A stretch of DNA of 64,000 nt from Colwellia sp. (GCA_029938115.1 JAPYOP010000015.1:1-64000), one strand, 5' to 3'; positions 8,440-18,091 are shown, counted from the first letter of the stretch. A program made the numbers and translations. The notes: generated from the letters alone by a model not told the origin.

Positions 8440-10614
8440 CTAACTAGCGCTCGATTTTTTATCTAATCTAAACTGATGTAACAGTGGTTCGGTATAACCA
8501 CTTGGTTGTTTAGCGCCACAAAAAACCAAAGCTGAAGCCGCTTTAAAAGCTATATTATTTTCGAAATCATCACTCATGGATTGGTAGCTTGGATCGTTAG
8601 CATTTTGACCATCAACAATTTTAGCCATTTTTTCTAAGCTTGCCTGCACTTGTTCTTTACTGCAAATATCGTGGTGTAGCCAGTTAGCAATGTGTTGACT
8701 AGAAATACGTAATGTTGCTCTGTCTTCCATTAAGCCAACATCATTAATGTCAGGTACTTTTGAACAGCCGATGCCTTGGTCTATCCAGCGCACCACATAA
8801 CCTAAAATACCCTGAGCATTGTTGTCTAACTCTTCGGTTATTTCAGTATCGCTCCAGTTAGTATCTGTTGCTAATGGAATAGTTAAAATATCATCTAAGT
8901 TCGCACTTTCACGTTGTATCAATTGTTGCTGAAGCTCAAAAACATCAACACGGTGATAATGCAATGCATGCAACGTTGCGGCAGTCGGTGACGGAACCCA
9001 AGCGGTATTTGCGCCAGCTTCAACATGGTTTATTTTAGTCGCTATCATGTTTGCCATTTGGTCTGGTATTGGCCACATGCCTTTACCTATCTGCGCTTTT
9101 TGACTAAAGCCACACGCTAAGCCTGCATCAACATTGTTGTTTTCATAAGCGCCAATCCAAGGCGTTAACTTAATATCAGCTTTACGCGCCATCGGGCCTG
9201 CAGCCATCGAGGTATGAATTTCGTCGCCTGTTCGGTCTAAAAAGCCTGTATTGATAAAAACCACACGCTCTTTAGCGGCATGAATACAGTTTTTCAAGTT
9301 AACACTGGTGCGCCTTTCTTCGTCCATAATACCAATTTTGATGGTATTACGTGGTAAAGCTAATGCATCTTCAACACAGGAAAATAAGGTGTCAGCAAAC
9401 TTCACTTCATCTGGTCCATGCATTTTTGGTTTTACAATATAAATGGAGCCTTCGCTGCTATTACTATGCCCACTGTTGCCTTTGATATCGTGTAAAGCAA
9501 TAAGAGAAGTGATCATGGCGTCTAAAATACCTTCGGGTATTTCGCGACCTTGGCTATCAATAATGGCATTGATTGTCATTAAGTGACCAACGTTACGCAC
9601 AAACATCAAACTGCGACCTTTAAGGGTAACTGTCTCGCCTGATAGTGATTGATAATTGCGATCGGCATTCATTATACGGGTAAATTCTTGACCACCTTTT
9701 TTGATGTTCTCTGTCAAATTCCCTTTCATTAAACCAAGCCAGTTGCGATATGCAATAACTTTGTCCTCGCCATCAACAGCGGCAACCGAGTCTTCACAAT
9801 CCATGATGGTGGTCAAGGCCGACTCAAGCACTACGTCACTTAATGTCGAAGGATCTGATTTTCCAATATTGCTCGTTGCATCAAACACTAGCTCTAAATG
9901 TAAGCCATTATGTTTGAATACTAGTGTTTTTGGTAAATTAACACTGCCGGTAAAGCCAATAAATGCATTAGCATCTTGTAACGTACTTTGTTCGCCATTA
10001 CTTAAGCTGACCATTAATTGTTGCTCATTTAAATGGTAGGCAACAACATTTTTATGACTTCCAGTCGTTAAGGGAATTGCTTGATCTAAATAATCTTTAG
10101 CAAAGCTTATAACTTTAGCACCGCGAACAGGGTTGTAGGCACCTGTTTTTTCTGCGCCATCTTCGCTGCTGATAACATCAGTACCATATAGGGCATCATA
10201 TAAACTGCCCCAGCGTGCATTTACTGCATTTATAGCGAAACGTGCATTCATTATTGGCACAACAAGTTGCGGGCCAGCCATGGTGGCAAGCTCAGCATCA
10301 ACATTTTCGGTACTAATAGAGAAGTCATCAACTACAGGAGCTAAATAGCCAATATCAGTTAGAAACTGCTTGTAGTTGGCAAAATTAAATTTATCGCCAA
10401 AGTTATCTTGATGCCAATTGTCTATTTGAGTTTGCAAGTCGTCACGTTTGGTAAGTAATTTGGCATTGTCATCAGACAAATCTTTAATAATGTTAGCGAA
10501 ACTTTGCCAAAAATGTGATGAAGATATTCCTGATTCTGGTAGCGCTTCGTGTTCAATAAAATCCAATAATTGTTGGTTTATAGTCAAGCCCGATAATTGT
10601 ACTGTTTGAGTCAT
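8440..10614 (-). CDS. glcB: Malate synthase G
   Basis: 724 residues, the usual length of the monomeric G isoform. It condenses glyoxylate with acetyl-CoA to malate in the cytoplasm, the second step of the glyoxylate bypass. Family signatures run throughout: MNARFAINAVNARWGSLYDALYG near 120, LTTIMDCEDSVAAVDGEDK near 265, NVGHLMTINAIID near 340, GPDEVKFADTLFS, RTGDEIHTSMAAGPMARKAD near 460, GKGMWPIPDQMANMI near 510 and VVRWIDQGIGCSKVPDIND near 620. GAGGA lies five bases before ATG. It is downstream of lrgB on the same strand (185 bases) and close to divergent aceA, so the locus supplies both bypass enzymes. Confidence 0.97.
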   Translation of the reverse strand: MTQTVQLSGLTINQQLLDFIEHEALPESGISSSHFWQSFANIIKDLSDDNAKLLTKRDDLQTQIDNWHQDNFGDKFNFANYKQFLTDIGYLAPVVDDFSISTENVDAELATMAGPQLVVPIMNARFAINAVNARWGSLYDALYGTDVISSEDGAEKTGAYNPVRGAKVISFAKDYLDQAIPLTTGSHKNVVAYHLNEQQLMVSLSNGEQSTLQDANAFIGFTGSVNLPKTLVFKHNGLHLELVFDATSNIGKSDPSTLSDVVLESALTTIMDCEDSVAAVDGEDKVIAYRNWLGLMKGNLTENIKKGGQEFTRIMNADRNYQSLSGETVTLKGRSLMFVRNVGHLMTINAIIDSQGREIPEGILDAMITSLIALHDIKGNSGHSNSSEGSIYIVKPKMHGPDEVKFADTLFSCVEDALALPRNTIKIGIMDEERRTSVNLKNCIHAAKERVVFINTGFLDRTGDEIHTSMAAGPMARKADIKLTPWIGAYENNNVDAGLACGFSQKAQIGKGMWPIPDQMANMIATKINHVEAGANTAWVPSPTAATLHALHYHRVDVFELQQQLIQRESANLDDILTIPLATDTNWSDTEITEELDNNAQGILGYVVRWIDQGIGCSKVPDINDVGLMEDRATLRISSQHIANWLHHDICSKEQVQASLEKMAKIVDGQNANDPSYQSMSDDFENNIAFKAASALVFCGAKQPSGYTEPLLHQFRLDKKSSAS

Positions 10615-10799
10615 GTTGTCCTCGTTTGCTTTGCTTAGGTGAAAGCCAGATGAAAGTTTTCATTTTCAATAAAGTTTACTAATTGTCTATCCTATTGCTA
10701 AAAGCGATGAGTAGCAATATCAGTGTTATTATAACTACTATTAATTTCATGAATGATTAATTTGTATTGTCGTGTTATTTTGTATGGGTGTTTTCTCTA

Positions 10800-11513
10800 T
10801 TAGGCGAAAAACACTGATAATATAGGCATTAGTAGTGGCATTATAAATGCGGTTAATACAGCGCAGATAATTAATGCTACAGAGCTATAGGCGCCTTGGT
10901 AAGGATTATCCTTCGATATAATCATACTGCCAATAACATGGCTAGCGGCACCTATAGAAAGCCCGGCAGCTATGTCACTTCGTATCTTCAAAAACCTAAG
11001 CCAGCTAGGGCCCAATAGCCCGCCTGCAAATCCAGCAATAATAATAGCGAAAGGAGTAATGGAGCTATCACCCTGAAGTTGCTCAGTAATGATTATACCA
11101 ACAGGTGTTGTTACCGACTTTAGTGATAATGCAATAGCAATTTCTTTTTGATGAATTAGCAGCATTGTTAGTGAAAAACTTAAGGTTACAACAAGAATCA
11201 CGCCAAGCACTAGTATTGCTACAAGCAATTTCCAGTTACGTTTTATATGTTGAAGTTGTAGGTATAAAGGGTAGCCAAGGGCAACAATTGCAGGCTCTAA
11301 TAAAGCATTTAAAAAGTGGGTAGATAGGCGGTAATTTGCATATGGAATTTTACTTAATAACAAAAAAGGTATTAAAACAATAATGGTTACCAATAATGGG
11401 TTTAGCCAGATAAACTTTGATTTTTGTTGAGCCCAAGCGGCACTTTGATAAATAACTAAGGTTAACAAAGTTAATATTAATGAATCAGATAAACTTATGC
11501 TTTGTATTTGCAT
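10800..11513 (-). CDS. lrgB: LrgB/CidB-family membrane protein
   Basis: 237 residues, about seven hydrophobic segments, matching the LrgB/CidB/YohK family: LNPLLVTIIVLIPFLL, LEPAIVALGYPLYLQ, SLKSVTTPVGI near 128-138, AGLSIGAASHVIG near 182-194. One base separates it from the lrgA stop. LrgAB homologues were named for effects on autolysis, but the plant fusion PLGG1 carries glycolate and glycerate and the Bacillus pair PftAB carries pyruvate. Sitting between malate synthase and isocitrate lyase, a small-organic-acid transport role seems more fitting here (inference). Confidence 0.9.
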   Translation of the reverse strand: MQIQSISLSDSLILTLLTLVIYQSAAWAQQKSKFIWLNPLLVTIIVLIPFLLLSKIPYANYRLSTHFLNALLEPAIVALGYPLYLQLQHIKRNWKLLVAILVLGVILVVTLSFSLTMLLIHQKEIAIALSLKSVTTPVGIIITEQLQGDSSITPFAIIIAGFAGGLLGPSWLRFLKIRSDIAAGLSIGAASHVIGSMIISKDNPYQGAYSSVALIICAVLTAFIMPLLMPILSVFFA

Positions 11514-11514
11514 G

Positions 11515-11889
11515 TTAACAATTGCTAGTAGATGGGCTAGACTCTGATTTATTGGCTAAGTATTTCTCAGCCAAAACAGCAACAAAGGTAAGTAATGCAA
11601 AGGTGGTAAAGAAAATAATGCCAATAATTGTCAAACCATGATTTTGGATAAGCTCAAAGTGGTTTATAACGCCTACGGCTGCAGGAATAAAGCAAACACC
11701 CATATGTTTTATAGCCCACTGATTTGTTTTATGAACTTTGATAGGCTTAACCAACCCTAGCTGTAGTAATAAGCAATAAATGATCATCCCGTATAAACTT
11801 GCAGGCAAGCCACTAACAGAAAAATTGATTAATTTACCTAAAACTAAGCAAAGAGTAATCGTTAAAACAGTATAAATAATATCTTTCAT
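11515..11889 (-). CDS. lrgA: LrgA/CidA-family membrane protein
   Basis: 124 residues with four hydrophobic segments and the family marks VSGLPASLYGMIIY near 29-42 and MGVCFIPAAVGVI near 67-79. It is the usual partner of LrgB, and the two are thought to act together in the inner membrane. Its start overlaps the stop of the upstream LysR gene by one base (TAATG), so regulator, lrgA and lrgB look translationally coupled. The C-terminus ends in a short polar tail rich in serine. Confidence 0.9.
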   Translation of the reverse strand: MKDIIYTVLTITLCLVLGKLINFSVSGLPASLYGMIIYCLLLQLGLVKPIKVHKTNQWAIKHMGVCFIPAAVGVINHFELIQNHGLTIIGIIFFTTFALLTFVAVLAEKYLANKSESSPSTSNC

Positions 11890-12836
11890 TACTCACTTAT
11901 TTGTACTTGTTTAGCTGCTTCTACTACTAGCTGTCTAAACCAAATATGGCTTGCATCGTGGTGTAATAGAGGACTCCAGATCATTTTTAACTCCATATCC
12001 GGAATTTCAAATGGTGGCTTAACAATAACGTAGTTAGTGTCATTTTTATGCAGCATTGCCGCTTTTGTTGGTAACGTTGCAATTAAGTTATCTTCAAAAG
12101 CAAGTTGCATTGCAACATGATAGTTTCGGGTGAACACTTTTATATCGCGCTTTTTGCCTAGCCTAGCAAGTGACTCGTCAACCCAGCCAAGCTTTTGAAC
12201 GTCATTTGGGTTCATTCCAACACCAACACCAAAACCAGTTTTTGATACCCAAACATGTTTTGACGCTAAGTAAGAATTTAAATTAAATTTAGCAACTACT
12301 GGATTATCAGCACTGAGTAGGCAAGAAAAAGAATCGCGCCATATCGACTTTTGATGGAACGATTGCGGCAATTCATCAAAGCGGTTAATAGCCATATCTA
12401 TTTTGCCAGCTTCAACATCATGAAAGGTAACATCACTGGGGGTCATAATATCAATAGTGATGTTTGGAGCGACTTTATTTAACAATTTTAAAAGTTTTGG
12501 TAATAAAGTGGATGCTGCATAGTCACTGGCCATAAGGCGAAAAACTCGAGTGCTTTCTCGTTCATTGAACTCTTCTTCTCCTTGTAATGTTTCTTCAAGC
12601 TCAAGCAATATTTTTCTGATTGCTGGCGCTAATGTTCTTGCTCTTTCCGTTGGCACCATCCCATCAGATGTACGTACTAATATAGGATCATTAAATAAGT
12701 TTCGTAATCTTTTTAAGCCATTGCTCATTGCTGGTTGAGTAATATTTAACTGGCCTGCTGCGCGAGTTACATTTTTTTCCCTAAGTAACACGTCCAAATA
12801 AATGAGTAGGTTTAAATCAATTTTAGCAATATTCAT
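11889..12836 (-). CDS. LysR-family regulator of the glyoxylate/LrgAB locus
   Basis: About 315 residues from the ATG at 12836, which begins the conserved N-terminus MNIAKIDLNLLIYLDVLL; 22 further codons are open upstream but carry only a non-conserved hydrophobic stretch. Winged HTH at about 7-65 (REKNVTRAAGQLNITQPAMSNGLKRLR), then a substrate-binding domain of the NodD/LeuO-like group. The protein overlaps lrgA by one base and faces aceA across about 330 bases. It probably controls lrgAB and perhaps aceA and glcB in response to a small acid (inference). Confidence 0.88.
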   Translation of the reverse strand: MNIAKIDLNLLIYLDVLLREKNVTRAAGQLNITQPAMSNGLKRLRNLFNDPILVRTSDGMVPTERARTLAPAIRKILLELEETLQGEEEFNERESTRVFRLMASDYAASTLLPKLLKLLNKVAPNITIDIMTPSDVTFHDVEAGKIDMAINRFDELPQSFHQKSIWRDSFSCLLSADNPVVAKFNLNSYLASKHVWVSKTGFGVGVGMNPNDVQKLGWVDESLARLGKKRDIKVFTRNYHVAMQLAFEDNLIATLPTKAAMLHKNDTNYVIVKPPFEIPDMELKMIWSPLLHHDASHIWFRQLVVEAAKQVQISE

Positions 12837-13048
12837 TAGTTTAATGACTCTCTGTAAAAACATAATTGAAATATATATAAGCGAATTTATTATCTTTATC
12901 AATCTTTTTTAATCATTATTTTTTACTGTACACGGAGACTATTTTACTTTTGTTTATTTAACTTGTTGTATTATAGTAATTAATCTTGTTTTTAATTGGA
13001 GTTTATACTCAGGCATTTTCTGTGTGAATGACGGCAATAATAATTATA

Positions 13049-13061
13049 TATTTCATAAATA
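13049..13061. promoter_or_regulatory. Candidate LysR box in the lysR/aceA intergenic region
   Basis: TATTTCATAAATA is a perfect 5-3-5 palindrome with the T-N11-A form of LysR-type sites, placed between the divergent regulator and aceA. In such A+T-rich DNA a chance match is quite possible. Confidence 0.3.
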
Positions 13062-13166
13062 CTATTTAGTTGACTATTATTTTTGTTGTCCGGTGTGACA
13101 GCTTACGAAGTTAGTTACACCAACCCAACTAATATAAAGCCAACATTAAGATAAACGGAGATTGAT

Positions 13167-14753
13167 ATGTCTAACTATCAAAGTGCTATTGAAGCAGTTA
13201 AAGCCATTAAAGAAAAAGCAGGTAGCTCGTGGGCTGCTATTAATCCAGAATCTGTAGCGCGTATGAGAGCACAGAACAAATTCAAAACTGGTTTAGAAAT
13301 TGCTCAATACACTGCCGATATTATGCGTCGTGATATGGATGCTTATGATGCTGATAGCTCTAAGTACACACAGTCTCTAGGTTGCTGGCATGGTTTTGTT
13401 GGCCAACAAAAAATGATTTCTATTAAGAAGCATTTTGATGGTAAAACAGACAGACGTTATCTATATCTTTCAGGTTGGATGGTGGCTGCACTTCGCAGTG
13501 AATTTGGTCCTCTTCCAGACCAATCAATGCACGAAAAAACTTCAGTAGCGTCTTTAGTTGCAGAGCTTTATACATTTTTACGTCAAGCGGATGCACGTGA
13601 ACTAGGCGGTCTTTTCCGCGAACTAGATGCTGCTCCAGAAAGCGAAAAAGCAGCTATTCAAGACAAAATTGATAAACACGTTACTCACGTTGTGCCAATT
13701 ATTGCTGATATTGATGCTGGTTTTGGTAATGCTGAAGCGACTTACCTAATGGCTAAGCAAATGATTGAAGCGGGTGCTTGTGCGCTTCAAATTGAAAACC
13801 AAGTGGCTGATGAAAAGCAATGTGGACACCAAGACGGTAAAGTAACGGTTCCTCATGCTGATTTCCACTCGAAAATTCGTGCATTACGCCATGCTTTCTT
13901 AGAGCTGGGTATCGACAACGGCATTATCGTTTCACGTACTGACTCTGAAGGTGCAGGCCTTACTAAAGAAATTGCGGTTGTTAAAGAACCGGGCGATCAA
14001 GGTGACATTTATAACTCTTTCCTAGACGTTGAAGAAATTGACGTAAGCGATATGGCTGAAGGCGATGTATGTTTCAATCGTGACGGTAAACTTGTTCGTC
14101 CTAAACGTCTACCATCAGGTTTATACCAATTCCGTCAAGGTACGGGTGAAGAGCGTTGTGTATTTGACAGCATTGAAGCGATTAAAGCAGGTGCTGACTT
14201 ACTTTGGATTGAAACGGCAACACCAAATGTTGCTGATATCACCGCAATGATGAACGAAGTTCGTAAAGAAATTCCAAATGCTAAGCTTGTTTATAACAAT
14301 AGCCCATCATTTAACTGGACACTTAATTTCCGTCAGCAGCAGTTTGATGCTATGGAAGCTGCTGGTGAAGATGTATCTAGCTATGTTCGTGGCGATTTAA
14401 TGAAAGCTGAGTACGACGAAACAGAATTGTCTGTAAAAGCTGATGACAAGATTCGCTCTTTCCAAGCTGATACGTCACGTGAAGCTGGTATTTTCCATCA
14501 CTTAATCACGCTTCCTACTTATCACACCACAGCATTGTCTGTTGATAATTTGGCTAAAGAGTACTTCGGTGATGAGGCTATGCTTGGTTATGTTGCTGGC
14601 GTACAACGTAAAGAAATTCGTCAAGGTATCGCCTGTGTTAAACATCAAAACATGTCAGGCTCTGACATGGGTGATGATCACAAAGAATACTTTGCTGGTG
14701 AAAACGCACTTAAAGCAGGCGGCGCGAAAAATACGTCTAACCAGTTCGGTTAA
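13167..14753 (+). CDS. aceA: Isocitrate lyase (long form)
   Basis: 528 residues. Cleaves isocitrate to succinate and glyoxylate, the first step of the glyoxylate bypass. The active-site segment reads DEKQCGHQDGKV with the catalytic cysteine at about residue 219. The K-Q-C-G-H variant and the roughly 530-residue length fit the Pseudomonas/Colwellia subfamily rather than the shorter KKCGH enzyme of E. coli. Other marks are DIDAGFGNAEATY near 181-193, IVSRTDSEGA near 258 and YNNSPSFNW near 380. GGAG lies seven bases before ATG. A strong terminator follows. Malate synthase is encoded about 2.5 kb away on the other strand. Confidence 0.97.
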   Translation: MSNYQSAIEAVKAIKEKAGSSWAAINPESVARMRAQNKFKTGLEIAQYTADIMRRDMDAYDADSSKYTQSLGCWHGFVGQQKMISIKKHFDGKTDRRYLYLSGWMVAALRSEFGPLPDQSMHEKTSVASLVAELYTFLRQADARELGGLFRELDAAPESEKAAIQDKIDKHVTHVVPIIADIDAGFGNAEATYLMAKQMIEAGACALQIENQVADEKQCGHQDGKVTVPHADFHSKIRALRHAFLELGIDNGIIVSRTDSEGAGLTKEIAVVKEPGDQGDIYNSFLDVEEIDVSDMAEGDVCFNRDGKLVRPKRLPSGLYQFRQGTGEERCVFDSIEAIKAGADLLWIETATPNVADITAMMNEVRKEIPNAKLVYNNSPSFNWTLNFRQQQFDAMEAAGEDVSSYVRGDLMKAEYDETELSVKADDKIRSFQADTSREAGIFHHLITLPTYHTTALSVDNLAKEYFGDEAMLGYVAGVQRKEIRQGIACVKHQNMSGSDMGDDHKEYFAGENALKAGGAKNTSNQFG

Positions 14754-14791
14754 TCGCTACGCAGAGTTTGTAAAAACTCGACATAAATAAT

Positions 14792-14826
14792 AAAGGCTAG
14801 AACTGTTAAAAGTTCTAGCCTTTTTA
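14792..14826 (+). terminator. Terminator of aceA
   Basis: AAAGGCTAGAAC and GTTCTAGCCTTT form a 12-bp stem with an eight-base loop followed by T5, 38 bases past the stop. Confidence 0.9.
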
Positions 14827-14978
14827 TCTTAAAAACGCAGCGAATAAATTACTCTGTTTATAATGTAGGTCGTCCTTTAGGACGTCAAATAAAGTGATGG
14901 GCTACAGATGAAAATCAGGAATGTTCACAAATTCTTTAAACGAACGTTCTTTAGTTTACAGGTGAAAATGGCAATCTT

Positions 14979-15011
14979 GTTGTTATTGTTGAAAATAAAA
15001 ACAATAACAAC
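14979..15011. repeat. 12-bp hairpin downstream of the DUF481 gene
   Basis: GTTGTTATTGTT (14979-14990) and AACAATAACAAC (15000-15011) form a perfect stem with a nine-base A-rich loop. It lies 14 bases beyond the stop of the minus-strand gene at 15025. No T run follows on the minus strand, so a terminator or mRNA-end role is only possible. Confidence 0.45.
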
Positions 15012-15024
15012 ATAGGTAGAGTCT

Positions 15025-15804
15025 TTAGAAACTATAAATCAACGTCATTGACGTTTCTGTATTGGTATTTTCAAAACCATCTTCAACTTCCGTGTCGTAA
15101 TCGACACGTATAGCAAATTTTAGCTGCAAGGCATCGATCAATTTAGCGGTAACAGATGTTTCTGATTTATATACGCTATTTGCTCCTGATTCAGTTGCTT
15201 GCTTAGCAACTAGGTATTGTTTAAATTCCACAAAGTCATTGAATTTGTGCGTATAAAGCGCTTGAGCTTGAACGATAAAACTAGTATTACTTGTTGAAGG
15301 CGTTGTGTCGGTTGCACGGGTAACATCATATTTTACACCTGGGCCTATATCAGCAAACAAAGATGAGGTTTTAGTTTCGAACCATTGACGGCCCCAACCA
15401 GCGGAGAAAGAGCTTTGAGATTCAAAACCACTGAACTTGTCTTGTTCGTAGGCAAGGTTACCATAAAGGTAGTTTTTTTCTCCTTTACCAATAGTGTAAT
15501 TAGTTTGAGTTAACACATCCCACTTATTATCAGTAGTTTCTAGTGATGAATTACCAGCATCATCTTCTTTTTCAAGTTTTTTCGCTAGAATATTAAAAAC
15601 AACAGCGGTACGCCATTTATCTTTTTCATGTTTGAGGTTAAAGCCTGCTTTTACATCGGCGCTTTTGGTATTACCTGTTTTATATAAAAAGCCTAATTCA
15701 GCTGAGGCAGTGAATTCTGGTTTTTCTTCGGCATCTTCTGCGGTTGCTACATAAGATATGAGAGGCAATAAGCATAGCGCTGATAGTGCGAGTTTACGGT
15801 TCAT
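15025..15804 (-). CDS. DUF481 outer-membrane protein (YdiY-like), copy 1
   Basis: 259 residues from the ATG at 15804, chosen because AAGGGA lies just upstream; a second ATG five codons earlier lacks a site. Signal peptide MNRKLALSALCLLPLISYVATAE. The mature part is built of amphipathic strands with the DUF481 pattern: ASAELGFLYKTGNTKSADVKAG, a central W-rich segment (GWGRQWFETKTSSLFADIGPG) and the terminal aromatic SMTLIYSF of outer-membrane beta-barrels. Function of the family is unknown. The next gene upstream is a paralogue with the same motifs, 79 bases away, pointing to a tandem duplication. Confidence 0.85.
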   Translation of the reverse strand: MNRKLALSALCLLPLISYVATAEDAEEKPEFTASAELGFLYKTGNTKSADVKAGFNLKHEKDKWRTAVVFNILAKKLEKEDDAGNSSLETTDNKWDVLTQTNYTIGKGEKNYLYGNLAYEQDKFSGFESQSSFSAGWGRQWFETKTSSLFADIGPGVKYDVTRATDTTPSTSNTSFIVQAQALYTHKFNDFVEFKQYLVAKQATESGANSVYKSETSVTAKLIDALQLKFAIRVDYDTEVEDGFENTNTETSMTLIYSF

Positions 15805-15883
15805 GATTTCCCTTGTCATTATTTAATATTTAAGCAAGGGGATTATAACAGCTGTTAATTTATTGTTAAATAAAAGCGATAAC

Positions 15884-16771
15884 TTAAAAGCTATAGACTA
15901 ATGCAACGGCTGTTTGAGTATCTAGGTTTTCTTTGCCTATTTTAACTTCAGTATTGTAATCAACGGTGAAGGTAAACTTTAGTTGCAGTGTTGAAATCAG
16001 TTTTGTTGTTATGGTGCTTTCTGCTTTATAGGTACTGTTGTCATCGGTACTTAATGATTGTTTAGCACTAAAGTATTGTTTAAATTCTACGTGCTCACCT
16101 AGTTTTGATAAATACAGGGCTTGGGCTTGTATAATCCACGATTCTTCTGTTTTACCTTCAATAGTTTGTGTTCTCTTGAATAAGTCGCGTTTGTAACCGG
16201 GACCAATATCAGCCCAAAGAGAAGATTTTTCACTTTTATACCAGTGTCTACCCCAACCAGTTGAAATAGAGCTTTGATTGACAAAACTGTTAAATTCACT
16301 TTCTTCATACCAAATGTTGCCGTAAATATAGTTTTTATCGCCGACTAACTTATAGTTGGTTTGTGAAGTTATAGTCCATTTCTGGTCTGTAGTTTTAAAG
16401 TGAGTTTCTCCGGTCTCATTATTTTTCACATCAGCTTTTTTTATCAATAAATCAACATTCAATAAACTTAGCCAATTACCTTGCTCAAAACGAAGATCGA
16501 AGCCTGTTTTTATATCGCCGCTATTAGTATTACCTGTTTTATAGAGAAAACCGAGTTCGGCGGAACCAGTAAATAGTGGGGCGATTTTGCTAGGTGATTT
16601 TTGAGTTTGCTGAGTTTTTTCAAGTCCGGATAATATATCTGAAATTGTTGCTATAGATTCGCTCTCGTCATTTATCGGGCTATCTTGATTATTATTTTGA
16701 GAGTCATTTGTCTGCGCATAAGCGGTAGCAGACAAGAGAATAAAGGCAGTAAAAATAAAACAACGAAACAT
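15884..16771 (-). CDS. DUF481 outer-membrane protein, copy 2
   Basis: 295 residues. Signal peptide MFRCFIFTAFILLSATAYAQ, then a polar linker of about 50 residues rich in N, Q, S and D that copy 1 lacks, then the same barrel motifs: GSAELGFLYKTGNTNSGDIKTG, GWGRHWYKSEKSSLWADIGPG and terminal TAVALVYSF. It is expected to insert in the outer membrane as a small barrel. It is upstream of copy 1 on the same strand, and the two are probably co-transcribed. No specific substrate is known. Confidence 0.85.
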   Translation of the reverse strand: MFRCFIFTAFILLSATAYAQTNDSQNNNQDSPINDESESIATISDILSGLEKTQQTQKSPSKIAPLFTGSAELGFLYKTGNTNSGDIKTGFDLRFEQGNWLSLLNVDLLIKKADVKNNETGETHFKTTDQKWTITSQTNYKLVGDKNYIYGNIWYEESEFNSFVNQSSISTGWGRHWYKSEKSSLWADIGPGYKRDLFKRTQTIEGKTEESWIIQAQALYLSKLGEHVEFKQYFSAKQSLSTDDNSTYKAESTITTKLISTLQLKFTFTVDYNTEVKIGKENLDTQTAVALVYSF

Positions 16772-16971
16772 TTTGAACTCAACTTTTACGCAAAATAATT
16801 TTAGTTATTATGCGTAATGGTATCTAAATAATTAATAAGATTGATTTAAAAGCGAATGTACAAGCGAGGCATAACAATGGCTAAAGGTAAATCACAACTA
16901 GTCGGAGCTGTTATTATAAAGAAGTTACTTTTATTTTAAAGTTTATTTTTAAATATATGTACAAAAACAAG

Positions 16972-16992
16972 AAAAGGGCCGAAGCCCTTTTT
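16972..16992 (-). terminator. Terminator of class II aldolase gene
   Basis: AAAAGGGC-CGAA-GCCCTTTT, an eight-bp stem with a tetraloop and T runs on both strands, 35 bases past the stop of the minus-strand aldolase gene. Confidence 0.85.
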
Positions 16993-17026
16993 GCTTTTTG
17001 AAGCCATTTATATAGAGGGAAACTAA

Positions 17027-18091
17027 TTATTTAATGAGCGCGTTTAATTTTCCTGCTTGATATAAATCAAACATGCTGTCTAAGCTAATTGGTTTAATTT
17101 TACTGGCATTGCCAGCAGTATGAAATGCTTCATAACGGGCAACACAAATTTCAGACATTGCTTTAGTTGTTTCCGCTAAAAATTTACGAGGATCAAATTC
17201 ACTTGGGTTATGTGCTAGAAAGCGCCTTGTTGCGCCTGTTGATGCTAATCGTAAATCAGTATCAATATTTACTTTGCGAACACCATTTCTGATCCCTTCT
17301 TGAATTTGTTCAACGGGTACACCATAAGTTTCTGGGATATTGCCACCATATTCATTAATAATGGCTAACCATTCTTGTGGCACTGATGATGAGCCATGCA
17401 TAACTAAATGCGTATTAGGAATACGAGTATGAATAGCTTTAATACGATCTATTGCTAAAATATCATCTGTTGGCGGGCGAGTAAACTTATAAGCACCATG
17501 AGAAGTACCGCAAGCTATTGCTAAAGCATCTACTTGTGTCTTTTTCACAAAATCAGCTGCTTCTTCAGGGTCGGTTAGCATTTGCTCTTTGGTTAAAATA
17601 CCTTCTGCGCCAATGCCGTCTTCTTCACCAGCAATACCTGTTTCTAATGAACCTAAGCAACCTAATTCACCTTCAACTGATACACCACAAGCGTGGGCCA
17701 TTTCAACGGTGCGTTTGGTTACTTCTACGTTATATTCGTAACTACTTGGCGTTTTACCATCGTCCATTAAAGAGCCGTCCATCATTACTGATGAAAAGCC
17801 TAATTGAATTGAGCGCTGACAGACACTTGGTGAAGTGCCATGATCTTGATGCATAACAACCGGAATATGAGGAAACTCTTCAATTGCCGCTAAAATTAAA
17901 TGGCGTAGGAATGGCGCTCCAGCATATTTACGAGCACCGGCAGAGCCTTGTAAAATTACCGGACTGTCAGTTTGATTTGCTGCAATCATAATTGCACGCA
18001 CTTGCTCTAAATTATTAACATTAAATGCTGGAATGCCATATCCAAACTCTGCTGCATGATCAAGCATTTGACGCATTGAAACTAAAGCCAT
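17027..18091 (-). CDS. fba: Fructose-bisphosphate aldolase, class II (Calvin-cycle-type subfamily)
   Basis: 354 residues. Zinc-dependent cleavage of fructose 1,6-bisphosphate to dihydroxyacetone phosphate and glyceraldehyde 3-phosphate, in the cytoplasm. Metal and active-site segments are visible: [15 protein letters not shown] near 78-92, [18 protein letters not shown] near 100-117, [13 protein letters not shown] near 141, [12 protein letters not shown] near 195, [13 protein letters not shown] near 230 and [13 protein letters not shown] near 272. It belongs to the CbbA/CfxA-like branch. It is downstream of a class I aldolase and pgk on the same strand, a glycolysis/gluconeogenesis cluster. 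Confidence 0.95.
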   Translation of the reverse strand: MALVSMRQMLDHAAEFGYGIPAFNVNNLEQVRAIMIAANQTDSPVILQGSAGARKYAGAPFLRHLILAAIEEFPHIPVVMHQDHGTSPSVCQRSIQLGFSSVMMDGSLMDDGKTPSSYEYNVEVTKRTVEMAHACGVSVEGELGCLGSLETGIAGEEDGIGAEGILTKEQMLTDPEEAADFVKKTQVDALAIACGTSHGAYKFTRPPTDDILAIDRIKAIHTRIPNTHLVMHGSSSVPQEWLAIINEYGGNIPETYGVPVEQIQEGIRNGVRKVNIDTDLRLASTGATRRFLAHNPSEFDPRKFLAETTKAMSEICVARYEAFHTAGNASKIKPISLDSMFDLYQAGKLNALIK

